Positions 1 through 5,719 of a DNA stretch of 7,206 nt are shown one piece after another. Below the pieces are notes generated by a model, which did no database searches, was not told the origin of the DNA, and saw nothing but the letters and a program-made list of their open reading frames with translations. Source of the DNA: an uncultured Oscillibacter sp. (GTDB taxonomy: Bacteria > Bacillota > Clostridia > Oscillospirales > Oscillospiraceae). The position numbers and the translations under genes are program-made. The stretch is from NCBI GenBank assembly GCA_902490355.1, contig CABUDN010000126.1:1-7206 (forward strand). The letters run 5' to 3'. Numbering within the stretch: the first letter of the stretch is position 1; each line of letters opens with the position of its first letter.

Positions 1-47
1 GAGATAAAGGAATGTGACTGGAGTTCAGACGTGTGCTCTTCCGATCT
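1..47 (+). other. Illumina TruSeq adapter/index sequence (assembly artefact)
   Basis: Bases 14-47 match the Illumina TruSeq read-2 adapter in PCR-primer orientation (begins GTGACTGGAGTTC, ends CTCTTCCGATCT). Bases 1-5 (GAGAT) match the end of the P7 flow-cell segment. The eight bases between (6-13, AAAGGAAT) sit exactly where the index lies; their reverse complement ATTCCTTT is, from memory, TruSeq index 27. This stretch is library-construction DNA left at a contig end. Genomic sequence therefore starts at about base 48, and any reading frame entering this stretch is meaningless there. Confidence 0.97.
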
Positions 48-94
48 AATTTCGGAAAGGCCTTGCGGTTGGGGCTCGTTTCACTGCGCTTCAT
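48..94 (-). CDS. Truncated gene start downstream of the XRE regulator (product unknown)
   Basis: An ATG at 94-92 opens a minus-strand frame that overlaps the end of the XRE regulator gene by 14 bases in another frame. A good ribosome binding site (GAGGAGG, about 9 bases upstream) lies inside the regulator's last codons, implying translational coupling. Only 15 codons remain before the adapter begins: MKRSETSPNRKAFPK. The polar, basic start would suit the cytoplasmic N-terminus of a small membrane protein, and small HTH_3 regulators of this kind in Firmicutes are often followed by such a gene. Too little survives to name a product. It is partial because of the contig end, not because of a mutation. 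Confidence 0.5.
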
Positions 95-302
95 GATTCT
101 CATCCTCCTCATAGGAAAAAATATCCTCTACGCTTACCTGGCAGATCTTGGCCAGCTTCAAGGCCAGGGTCACGGAAGGGGAGTAGTCTCCCCGTTCAAT
201 CTGGCTGATGGTCTGGCGGGAAACCCCGGCCAGAGCGCCCATTTGCTGCTGGTTGACGCCCAGCCGGGCCCGGTATTCCTTCAGCCGGTTATACAGCGGC
301 AT
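81..302 (-). CDS. Small XRE-family (HTH_3) transcriptional regulator
   Basis: This 73-residue protein is almost entirely one Cro/CI-type helix-turn-helix. Helix 1 is near residues 3-14, the HTH spans about 17-38 (NQQQMGALAGVSRQTISQIERG), with recognition helix around SRQTISQIERG, followed by YSPSVTLALKLAKICQVSVEDIF and a short acidic tail. Its size and sequence fit the YozG/YgzD-like stand-alone repressors of Firmicutes, with no ligand or dimerisation domain beyond the HTH. The ATG at 302-300 is chosen because AGGAGG (310-315 on the plus strand) lies 7 bases upstream. An earlier in-frame ATG at 362 would translate through the operator repeats and has no such site. The promoter just upstream is covered by three 18-bp palindromes, so autorepression is the likely control (inference). 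The next gene overlaps its stop codon. Confidence 0.9.
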   Translation of the reverse strand: MPLYNRLKEYRARLGVNQQQMGALAGVSRQTISQIERGDYSPSVTLALKLAKICQVSVEDIFSYEEDENHEAQ

Positions 303-318
303 ACGGCAGCCTCCTTTC

Positions 319-336
319 TGACAGGAATTCCTGTCA
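319..336. promoter_or_regulatory. Operator-like palindrome 1 (perfect)
   Basis: TGACAGGAATTCCTGTCA is a perfect 18-bp inverted repeat between the predicted transcription start and the ribosome binding site of the XRE gene. It shares the outer TGACA/TGTCA half-sites with two further copies upstream. Dyad symmetry of this size is typical of sites for a dimeric XRE repressor. Binding by the adjacent regulator is inferred from position. Confidence 0.75.
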
Positions 337-339
337 AAA

Positions 340-357
340 TGACAATGATTCTTGTCA
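340..357. promoter_or_regulatory. Operator-like palindrome 2 (imperfect)
   Basis: TGACAATGATTCTTGTCA keeps both TGACAA and TTGTCA half-sites with an imperfect centre. Its centre lies 21 bp (two helical turns) from that of palindrome 1, so dimers on the two sites would sit on the same face of the DNA. It covers the predicted transcription start of the XRE gene (about 356). Confidence 0.72.
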
Positions 358-362
358 AACAT

Positions 363-391
363 AGGATAGCATTGACAACGATCCTTGTCAA
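363..391 (-). promoter_or_regulatory. Promoter of the XRE regulator unit
   Basis: On the minus strand TTGACA (386-391) is followed after 17 bases by TATCCT (363-368), preceded by TGC, which gives an extended -10. The expected start is near base 356, leaving a leader of about 54 bases that contains palindrome 1. The -35 is perfect and the -10 is moderate. The promoter begins about 5 bases beyond the U-tract of the upstream operon's terminator, so the two units are separated. Confidence 0.8.
373..390. promoter_or_regulatory. Operator-like palindrome 3, overlapping the -35 element
   Basis: TGACAACGATCCTTGTCA carries the same TGACAA/TTGTCA half-sites. Its centre is 33 bp (about three helical turns) from that of palindrome 2. 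It contains most of the -35 hexamer of the XRE promoter, so occupancy would block RNA polymerase directly. Confidence 0.72.
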
Positions 392-396
392 TAGGG

Positions 397-434
397 AAAA
401 AGAAAATCGCCCTCCGAATTTATCGGAGGGCGAT
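397..434 (-). terminator. Intrinsic terminator of the aminopeptidase-carbonic anhydrase-transporter operon
   Basis: A perfect 12-bp inverted repeat (406-417 and 423-434, arms ATCGCCCTCCGA/TCGGAGGGCGAT) has a 5-base AT loop. On the minus strand it is followed by TTTCTTTTT (405-397). It begins three bases after the transporter's TAA stop, the expected place and orientation for rho-independent termination. Confidence 0.93.
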
Positions 435-437
435 GAG

Positions 438-1604
438 TTACCTGCGTCTTGGTCGGGGCGGGGCGGATTGCCATTTGGAATCCGGAACGTGCTTTTGCAC
501 CAGCTGGTCCTTGACAAATCCGCGGAACAGGGCATAGAACACGGAGCAGAGCGGAATGAAGAACAGCATGCCTGCAATGCCCATAAGTTTGCCGCCCAAG
601 GTCACGGCGGCCAGCACCCAGATCGAGGGAAGCCCCACAGAAGAGCCTACCACGTGGGGATAGATCAGATTCCCTTCCACCTGCTGGAGGACCAGGAAGA
701 GGACGATGAACAGCAGGGCTTTCCAGGGATCGGTAACGGCAATGAGCAGTGCGCCTACCGCGCAGCCGATGAAGGCACCCACAATGGGGATCAGGGCGGT
801 CAGGGAAATCAGCACGCCCACCAGCAGGGCATAGGGCAGACGGAAAATGCTCATGGAGATCACGAAGAGAGTGCCCAGGATGACGGCTTCCAGACACTGG
901 CCGGAAAGAAAGCTGGAGAAAGTCCGCTCCGCCAGCCGCAGAATTTCCAGCGCCCGGTCTGCCCCCCGTTCCGGCAGCAGGGCATAGAGTACCTGCCGTC
1001 CCTGCCGGGCCAGCTTCTCCTTTTGCAGGAGGATGTAGAACGAGAAGATCAGCGCGATGACGAAGGTGCTGACTCCGCTGACCACACCGCCGATCAGCAC
1101 GCCGCCGGAGTTCACAAGGCCGCTGCCCCAGGCCTGGGCGATTTCCAGCGCTCGCTTGGAGATGCTGGCCCAGTTGAAGTCCAGGGTCCCCAGGTACTCC
1201 TGCAGCTGGGGCAGATAGGCCGAGAGCTCTTCCAGCTGATTTTGCAGGCGCTGGATGGCGTAGGGGATCTGGGCGGTAATGGAACTGGCTGCCTCACCGA
1301 TTCCCGGGCCGATGACACAGGAAGCCAGCACCAGCACGCCGATGACGGCGATCAACGTCAGCAGAAGGGACAGAGGGCGGCGGACCTTTCCGGCCGCCCC
1401 CCGAAAAATCCCGCGCTCAATAGCCCGCATGGGGACATTGAGGATAAAGGCCATGGCGCTGCCCAAAAGAAACGGACTGAGCATGGAGAGAATCTGCCCC
1501 ACGGCCAGGCCGACACTCCCCAGGTTCTGCAGGATGCAGTAAAAAGCGATGCCGGCGCATACGACCAACAAAATGCCTTTGAGTTGCTGCTTGTTCCACT
1601 CCAT
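438..1604 (-). CDS. AI-2E family transporter (UPF0118/PerM-type membrane protein)
   Basis: This 388-residue polytopic membrane protein has about seven or eight hydrophobic segments. In order: two near residues 9-25 and 34-55, one near 77-98, a hydrophilic extracytoplasmic-type stretch rich in Gln/Glu/Leu (about 105-165), a segment near 169-193, then a block of further segments from about 235 to 362. The C-terminal half has the family's most recognisable parts: PIVGAFIG, and QQVEGNLIYPHVVGSSVGLP followed by IWVLAAVTLGG. The tail is short and very basic (RPRRR). Family members have been linked to autoinducer-2 export (TqsA) or Na+/H+ antiport; the substrate cannot be told here. I prefer the ATG at 1604, with AAAGGA about 10 bases upstream, over a TTG three codons earlier that almost touches that site. 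It is last in its operon, 34 bases after the carbonic anhydrase-like gene, and ends at a terminator. Confidence 0.93.
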   Translation of the reverse strand: MEWNKQQLKGILLVVCAGIAFYCILQNLGSVGLAVGQILSMLSPFLLGSAMAFILNVPMRAIERGIFRGAAGKVRRPLSLLLTLIAVIGVLVLASCVIGPGIGEAASSITAQIPYAIQRLQNQLEELSAYLPQLQEYLGTLDFNWASISKRALEIAQAWGSGLVNSGGVLIGGVVSGVSTFVIALIFSFYILLQKEKLARQGRQVLYALLPERGADRALEILRLAERTFSSFLSGQCLEAVILGTLFVISMSIFRLPYALLVGVLISLTALIPIVGAFIGCAVGALLIAVTDPWKALLFIVLFLVLQQVEGNLIYPHVVGSSVGLPSIWVLAAVTLGGKLMGIAGMLFFIPLCSVFYALFRGFVKDQLVQKHVPDSKWQSAPPRPRRR

Positions 1605-1638
1605 AGGAAACAATTCCTTTCACCGGGACGGCCCGGAA

Positions 1639-2127
1639 TTATTCGTGGCTGGCACGATAGCCCTGGGCAAATTCCAGGTACTCCTGAACGGAAGCGTCCA
1701 CACTGTCCATTTCCGCCTGGGTCAGGGGGCGGACCACTTTGGCGGGGCTGCCCAGGACCATGGAACCGGCAGGGGCGTCCAGCTTGCCGGTGACCAGAGC
1801 GCCGGCGCCGACAATGCAGTGGTCGCCGATCTTGGCGCCGTCAAGCAAAATGGCGCCCATGCCGATCAAAGTGTGGTTTCCCACAGTGCAGCCATGGACG
1901 ATGGCACAGTGCCCCACCGTGCAGTTGGAGCCCACCACTGCCCGGGCGTGGAGAATGGCTCCGTCCTGAATATTCGTGTTCTCGCCTACTTCAATGGGGG
2001 CCTCGTCGCCCCGGATCACGGCGTTGTACCATACGCTGACGCCTTTGGCCAGCGTGACGTCTCCTACTACCACAGCACCTTCTGCAATCAACACATCCGA
2101 ATCTGAGGTTCTCTTTTTATAATCCAT
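1639..2127 (-). CDS. Gamma-class carbonic anhydrase family protein (left-handed beta-helix)
   Basis: This 162-residue protein consists mostly of hexapeptide repeats (VVVGDVTLAKGVSVWYNAVI, VGSNCTVGHCAIVHGCTVG) forming a left-handed beta-helix, then a C-terminal helix that in this family packs against the trimer. Residues aligned with the archaeal enzyme Cam are present: Arg39, Asp41, Glu42, Gln54, Asp55 and the metal ligands His60, His73 and His78. The acidic loop carrying Cam's second glutamate is missing, placing the protein in the shorter CamH/YrdA/PaaY-like group. Some of that group hydrate CO2 and others show no measured activity, so carbonic anhydrase activity is likely but unproven. The start is supported by AAGGAG 8 bases upstream. 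It is the middle gene of the operon, 33 bases after the aminopeptidase stop. Confidence 0.93.
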   Translation of the reverse strand: MDYKKRTSDSDVLIAEGAVVVGDVTLAKGVSVWYNAVIRGDEAPIEVGENTNIQDGAILHARAVVGSNCTVGHCAIVHGCTVGNHTLIGMGAILLDGAKIGDHCIVGAGALVTGKLDAPAGSMVLGSPAKVVRPLTQAEMDSVDASVQEYLEFAQGYRASHE

Positions 2128-2160
2128 AGCCGGTTCTCCTTAGTTTGAAATTTGGTCGGG

Positions 2161-3387
2161 TTAAATGGCGAAGTTCCCGTTGACAAATACCGGGACTTCC
2201 CGGCCGTCGTGGGTGGTGCCCACAATGGACAGGTCCGGCGTGCCGATCATGAAGTCCACGTGGGTGATGGAATCGTTGAGACCGTGAGCCTTGAGCTCCT
2301 CCTTGGTCATTTTCTGGCCGCCCTGGAGGCAGGGATATGCTTCGCCGAAGGCGATGTGGCAGGCGGCATTTTCATCAAAGAGCGTGTTGTAGAAAAGAAT
2401 CTTCTGGTTGGAGATGGGGCTGTCGTAGGGGACCAGAGCGATCTCGCCGAAGTAGCTGGCGCCCTCATCCACGGAGATGGCGCCCCGCAGGGTCTCCTCG
2501 CCCTTTTGGGCATGGGCCTCCACGATCTTGCCGTCCCGGACGACAAAGTGGAACCCATCGATGATAGAGCCGTCGTGAACCAGAGGCATGGAGGCATATA
2601 CCACGCCGTTGACGCCGGTTTTGAGCGGAGAGGTATACAGCTCTTCCGTGGGCATATTGGCTACATACTCCTGACCGGAGAGCGTGACATCGTTGCCGGC
2701 TTCCCAGATGTGTCCTTCCGGCAGCTCTACCGTCAGATCGGTGCCCAGGGAGTTGGTGTAGTGCAGGGAACGGAAGTTCAGGGCGTTGAGCTTTTCCACC
2801 CGGTTGTGGAGCGTGGCCAGATGCTGATGCCATTTTTCCACGCAGGTTCCGTCACCGCTGATGCGGACGGAGGCGAAAATGGCATCCCAAAGCTTTTCCA
2901 TGGCTTCTTCCTCGCTGACGTCGGGGAAGACGGTCTTGGCCCAGCTGGGAATAGGCACCGAGGCAATGCACCAGGGGAAGCCGCCGCACATCTGAAGCCG
3001 GTCAAAGTCCTTCAGAGCCTTGCCGGAGGCCTGCTGCGCCCGGACGATGCGGCTGTGCTCCACGCCGCGGAAATTCTCGGGATCCGAGGCGGAGATGGCA
3101 AGATACGCCGCGCCTTCCAGCGCGTGATCGTTGAAGAAGTGACGCCGCCACAGGGGAACGGTGTCGAAGATCTCGTCGTCGGCATAGAGGTACTTCAGAC
3201 GGGCCATGGCGTCGTCGTGCCAGTTCATTACCACTTCCCGGCAGCCTGCCGCGTAGGCCTCCTCGGCACACAGCCGGGCAAAATACGCGCATTCCACCGG
3301 GGAGGAGATGACCAAACGCTGTCCCTTCTGGATATTCAGGCCGATCCGAATTAAAAGAGCGGCATATTCGTGGAGTTTTTCATTCAT
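2161..3387 (-). CDS. M29-family metallo-aminopeptidase (AmpS/aminopeptidase T type)
   Basis: This 408-residue protein is the usual length for peptidase family M29, cytoplasmic enzymes that remove N-terminal residues from peptides using two metal ions. The metal-site residues can be placed: Glu248 (NMPTEE), Glu315 (SYFGEIALVP), His344 and Tyr351 (ACHIAFGEAYP), His376 and Asp378 (THVDFMIGTPDL). Their spacing matches that recalled for AmpS (253/319/348/355/381/383). The N-terminus (MNEKLHEYAALLIRIGLNIQ, KGQ) is typical. The ATG at 3387 is chosen because GAAAGGAAG lies about 9 bases upstream; the TTG seven codons earlier falls on that ribosome binding site. It is the first gene of the operon with its own promoter. 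It probably works in general peptide recycling; no link to the two downstream genes is evident from the sequence. Confidence 0.95.
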   Translation of the reverse strand: MNEKLHEYAALLIRIGLNIQKGQRLVISSPVECAYFARLCAEEAYAAGCREVVMNWHDDAMARLKYLYADDEIFDTVPLWRRHFFNDHALEGAAYLAISASDPENFRGVEHSRIVRAQQASGKALKDFDRLQMCGGFPWCIASVPIPSWAKTVFPDVSEEEAMEKLWDAIFASVRISGDGTCVEKWHQHLATLHNRVEKLNALNFRSLHYTNSLGTDLTVELPEGHIWEAGNDVTLSGQEYVANMPTEELYTSPLKTGVNGVVYASMPLVHDGSIIDGFHFVVRDGKIVEAHAQKGEETLRGAISVDEGASYFGEIALVPYDSPISNQKILFYNTLFDENAACHIAFGEAYPCLQGGQKMTKEELKAHGLNDSITHVDFMIGTPDLSIVGTTHDGREVPVFVNGNFAI

Positions 3388-3428
3388 GAGTCCATGCTTC
3401 CTTTCCAATGTTTTTCCTAATATGTGCT

Positions 3429-3457
3429 ATTTTAGAGGATTTCTGCCGGGATGTAAA
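3429..3457 (-). promoter_or_regulatory. Promoter of the aminopeptidase operon
   Basis: On the minus strand TTTACA (3452-3457) and TAAAAT (3429-3434) are separated by exactly 17 bases, close to the sigma-A consensus. The expected start is near 3422, about 35 bases before the ATG, in an AT-rich patch of an otherwise GC-rich window. No operator-like repeat was noticed around it. Confidence 0.8.
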
Positions 3458-3509
3458 GAAAAGACCGTCAGGATTCAAAATTCGTTCACGATCGGAACAA
3501 AGAACGGGG

Positions 3510-3533
3510 AAAAGGAGGCCGGAAGGCCTCCTT
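3510..3533 (-). terminator. Hairpin terminator after the YihY/BrkB gene
   Basis: A 9-bp perfect stem (AAGGAGGCC 3512-3520, GGCCTCCTT 3525-3533) has a four-base loop. On the minus strand it ends in TTTT followed by CCCC. The stem includes the last base of the BrkB stop codon. The U-tract is short, so termination may be partial. Even so, it is the only candidate between this unit and the next promoter (3457-3429). Confidence 0.7.
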
Positions 3534-4384
3534 CAAGTTGCCTGTTGGTCTTTGCGCAGACTGATGAGGGTCCCGTTGAGCTCCGCTCCCATAATAAGCG
3601 TCATGGCGCTCATGTTCAGCCAGATCAGCAGCACAATAATGGTTCCGATGGAGCCGTAGAGCAAGGAATAATGCGCAATGTTTTCCACATACCACGCATA
3701 CAGCCAGGAAAGAGCCAGCCATGCGCCCAGGGCCGCCAGGGTGCCGGGCCAGATATTGCGCCAGATGGGGCGGCCGTCCTGCGCCATGGCATAGAGGAAG
3801 AGCAGGGCGAAATATCCCACCACTGCGATGATGGGAAACCGGAGTTTTCCCCACAATACCGCGACGAACACAGGCAGGCGGAAATGGACCACAGCATAGG
3901 CCAGCAGCCGGTCGCTGACCGTCATGAGCGTCACGGTCAGGGCGATGGTGATCATCAGCAGCAGGGTGTAGATCAACGTTTTGCACAGCTGCCACACGGC
4001 ACCCCGGGGCGGTCCCAGGTGGTAGGCGATGCGCACGGAGCGCATGAGGGAGTTGGCTGCCCGGGCAGGGAAGTAAATGGAGAAGAACAGGCCGAAGAGC
4101 ATCAGCCGCAGGCTGGAGTTTTCCCCCACATAGGTGAGATAAACGTCAATGAAGTCCACAATCTCCAACGGGAGAATTTCCCGCAGGGCCTGCAATATTT
4201 CCGCCACATCCAGATGCAGAAGGCCCAGCAGGGCGCTGATGAAAATCAAAAACGGAAAAATGGTAAAGAGCAGGTAAAAGGCCAGAGCGGCGCTGTGGAT
4301 GCCCACGTCGTGGCGCAGGTAGCGCTGAACCATGAGGTATATGCCCCGCAAAAAGCGGTTTTTCGGCAGAGGCGGCATATACAA
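3533..4384 (-). CDS. YihY/virulence factor BrkB family membrane protein
   Basis: This protein of about 283 residues has six hydrophobic segments, typical of the YihY (formerly RNase BN) family. The first contains the conserved HSAALAFYLLFTIFPFLIF block. A middle amphipathic section carries SIYFPARAANSLMRSVRIAY, and the last segment is YGSIGTIIVLLIWLNMSAM followed by the family ending LIMGAELNG. No transport substrate is firmly established for the family. The start is uncertain: GGGAGG lies 8 bases before a TTG at 4384, which I chose; an ATG at 4378 is 14 bases away; an ATG at 4411 lies upstream of the binding site and looks too early. It follows the ArsC/Spx-like gene after about 54 bases on the same strand and is probably co-transcribed with it. 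A hairpin terminator touches its stop. Confidence 0.9.
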   Translation of the reverse strand: MYMPPLPKNRFLRGIYLMVQRYLRHDVGIHSAALAFYLLFTIFPFLIFISALLGLLHLDVAEILQALREILPLEIVDFIDVYLTYVGENSSLRLMLFGLFFSIYFPARAANSLMRSVRIAYHLGPPRGAVWQLCKTLIYTLLLMITIALTVTLMTVSDRLLAYAVVHFRLPVFVAVLWGKLRFPIIAVVGYFALLFLYAMAQDGRPIWRNIWPGTLAALGAWLALSWLYAWYVENIAHYSLLYGSIGTIIVLLIWLNMSAMTLIMGAELNGTLISLRKDQQAT

Positions 4385-4438
4385 TGACGGCACCTCCCTT
4401 CCTGAGAGCATAGTATGCGCAGTCGGAGCGAATCTTGT

Positions 4439-4774
4439 TCACTCCCAGGAGGCCCAGATCTCCGGGCAGTATCCGACGGTGGCCACCCGGCCGTTGCGGA
4501 CAATGGGCGTGCGGAACAGCTCCGGGTGTTCCAGAAGGGTTTCCTCCTGGGCCTGGGGCGTGATATAGGCCATATAGAGCGCCTCGTAGGCCCGGGATTT
4601 GGGGTCGACCAGAGCCGCAAAACCAACTTTTTGCTTGACGGCCTGGTATTCCCGGGGGGATAATCCCTTTGAAGGCAGATCGATATACTGGTATTTGATG
4701 CGGCGTTCCTTGAACCACCGCTCGGCTTTTTTGGAGTCAAAGGATTTGGACGAGCCAAAGATCTGAATGTTCAT
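4439..4774 (-). CDS. ArsC/Spx-family thioredoxin-fold protein lacking the N-terminal active cysteine
   Basis: At 111 residues this is the normal length for the ArsC/Spx/YffB family. Family marks are the N-terminal beta strand MNIQIFG, the helix KKAERWFKERRIKYQYIDL, and the C-terminal FRTPIVRNGRVATVGYCPEIW with the conserved TP turn and arginines. In relatives the loop after the first strand carries a redox-active cysteine (for example KCFDTKKAER in close homologues as remembered); here it reads SSKSFDSKKAER, with serine at 11 and 14. The only cysteine is Cys103 near the end. Arsenate or thiol reductase chemistry of the standard type is therefore doubtful, and an Spx-like regulatory role is also unproven. 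AAGGAG 5 bases upstream supports the ATG at 4774. It is transcribed divergently from the sirtuin gene, with 70 bases between the two starts, and lies upstream of the YihY/BrkB gene. Confidence 0.88.
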   Translation of the reverse strand: MNIQIFGSSKSFDSKKAERWFKERRIKYQYIDLPSKGLSPREYQAVKQKVGFAALVDPKSRAYEALYMAYITPQAQEETLLEHPELFRTPIVRNGRVATVGYCPEIWASWE

Positions 4775-4793
4775 AAGGTCTCCTTTTCACATG

Positions 4794-4825
4794 CCGGGCA
4801 CTGCTGTACGGCCCGGGAATCCGGG
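4794..4825. repeat. Overlapping CCGGG inverted repeats in the divergent intergenic region
   Basis: Three CCGGG/CCCGG arms lie between the ArsC/Spx-like and sirtuin genes: CCGGGC (4794-4799), GCCCGG (4811-4816) and CCGGG (4821-4825). The middle arm can pair with either neighbour, giving two mutually exclusive short hairpins. This could be an operator or leader structure, or chance in GC-rich DNA. Confidence 0.3.
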
Positions 4826-4834
4826 TTATGGAGG

Positions 4835-4862
4835 AGGATATACGATGCAGGAAGCGATTCAA
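4835..4862 (-). promoter_or_regulatory. Possible promoter for the ArsC/Spx-like gene
   Basis: On the minus strand TTGAAT (4857-4862) is followed after 16 bases by TATCCT (4835-4840), the same -10 hexamer as in the XRE promoter. It would start transcription near 4828 and overlaps the sirtuin ribosome binding site and first codons. Spacing and match are modest. No convincing promoter was found on the plus strand for the sirtuin. Confidence 0.35.
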
Positions 4863-5561
4863 AAACTCAAGGACCTGGTGGATCAGTCCGACAACATTGT
4901 GTTCTTCGGCGGAGCCGGTGTTTCCACGGAATCCGGCATTCCGGATTTCCGCAGCACCGACGGATTGTACCATCAGCAGTGGAAATATCCGCCTGAGGTG
5001 ATTTTAAGCCATACCTTCTATGAAAGCAACCCTGAAGAATTTTTCCGCTTCTACCGGGCCAAGCTTCTGGCGCCCGATGCCAAGCCCAATGCCGCCCACT
5101 ATAAGCTGGCCCAGTGGGAGCGGGAGGGAAAGCTGCGGGCAGTGGTGACCCAAAACATCGACGGGCTCCACCAGGCCGCCGGCAGCCGCAATGTGCTGGA
5201 GCTCCATGGCAGCGTGCACCGCAACTACTGCCAGCACTGCGGGACCTTTTATGACCTGGACTACATCCTGCACACCCAGGGAGTGCCCCGGTGCAGCTGC
5301 GGCGGCATCATCAAGCCGGATGTGGTGCTTTATGAGGAGGGGCTCGATCAAAAGATCCTCAATGCGGCCCTGACGGCCATTGCCCGGGCGGACGTGCTGA
5401 TCATCGGCGGAACGTCCCTGAATGTCTATCCCGCTGCGGGACTCATCAACTACTACCAGGGCCACAAGCTGGTGCTCATCAACCGCTCTTCCGTCAGCCG
5501 GGAGGTGGACGCAGCCCTGGTGATTACGGATCCCATTGGGGAAGTGCTGGCGCAGCTGTGA
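4845..5561 (+). CDS. Sirtuin, NAD-dependent protein deacylase (SIR2/CobB/SrtN type)
   Basis: This complete 238-residue sirtuin removes acyl groups from protein lysines, consuming NAD+ and giving nicotinamide and O-acyl-ADP-ribose. NAD-binding motifs are GGAGVSTESGIPDFR (22-36) and TQNIDGLH (102-109). The catalytic base is His121 in LELHGS, and a structural zinc site is formed by Cys129, Cys132, Cys150 and Cys152. The later motif GGTSLNVYPAAGLI completes the Rossmann fold. The Tyr-x-x-Arg pair that marks SIRT5-like desuccinylases is not seen (the region reads EEFFRFYRAK), so deacetylase-type specificity is more likely (inference). The ATG at 4845 is preceded by GAGGAGG 7 bases upstream; a longer frame from 4767 would overlap the divergent gene and lacks a site. 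A strong terminator follows. The next gene, citrate synthase, has its own promoter, so any shared metabolic role is only a suggestion. Confidence 0.96.
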   Translation: MQEAIQKLKDLVDQSDNIVFFGGAGVSTESGIPDFRSTDGLYHQQWKYPPEVILSHTFYESNPEEFFRFYRAKLLAPDAKPNAAHYKLAQWEREGKLRAVVTQNIDGLHQAAGSRNVLELHGSVHRNYCQHCGTFYDLDYILHTQGVPRCSCGGIIKPDVVLYEEGLDQKILNAALTAIARADVLIIGGTSLNVYPAAGLINYYQGHKLVLINRSSVSREVDAALVITDPIGEVLAQL

Positions 5562-5595
5562 GCTGTCTTTGTATAAAATAACAAATGTCCATCGC

Positions 5596-5632
5596 AAAAC
5601 GACGCTGTCTCGCTGGGGACAGCGTCGTTTTT
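5596..5632 (+). terminator. Intrinsic terminator of the sirtuin gene
   Basis: A perfect 10-bp GC-rich stem (CGACGCTGTC 5600-5609, GACAGCGTCG 5618-5627) is extended by A-T pairs on both sides and followed by TTTTT (5628-5632). The loop is about 8 bases. It lies 34 bases after the sirtuin stop and isolates it from citrate synthase. Confidence 0.94.
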
Positions 5633-5719
5633 CACAAAGGTCAACACATGAAATGCAAGTGAACATATACTGGTATGCAAAAATGGCGTAAGAATTTCAG
5701 AAAAACGTGGAAATTATAG

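Noticed and set aside
303..362. Upstream extension of the XRE protein to an ATG at 362
   Set aside because: It would place two operator palindromes and the ribosome binding site inside the coding region; the AGGAGG-supported ATG at 302 gives the normal family length.
319..390. CRISPR-like array from the repeated TGACA...TGTCA units
   Set aside because: Only three 18-bp palindromic units with 3- and 15-bp gaps, no spacers, and positioned on a promoter; an operator array explains them better.
397..434. Riboswitch or attenuator in the leader of the XRE gene
   Set aside because: The hairpin lies upstream of the XRE promoter and directly follows the transporter stop with a U-tract, so it is the preceding operon's terminator.
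33..1793. 586-codon open frame on the plus strand opposite the AI-2E transporter and XRE genes
   Set aside because: It begins inside the adapter, has low-complexity Gln/Gly/His/Asp-rich composition typical of an antisense shadow in GC-rich DNA, and crosses the terminator, operators and two well-supported opposite genes.
2152..3354. 400-codon open frame on the plus strand opposite the M29 aminopeptidase
   Set aside because: Shadow of a well-conserved metallopeptidase gene; no family resemblance and no convincing ribosome binding site.
3308..4387. 359-codon open frame on the plus strand opposite YihY/BrkB
   Set aside because: Its Gln/His/Gly-rich sequence is the usual complement of a membrane-protein gene, and it crosses a promoter and a terminator of the opposite strand.
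4767..4844. 26-residue N-terminal extension of the sirtuin
   Set aside because: The upstream ATG lies inside the divergent gene with no ribosome binding site; the ATG at 4845 has an ideal one and gives the normal sirtuin length.
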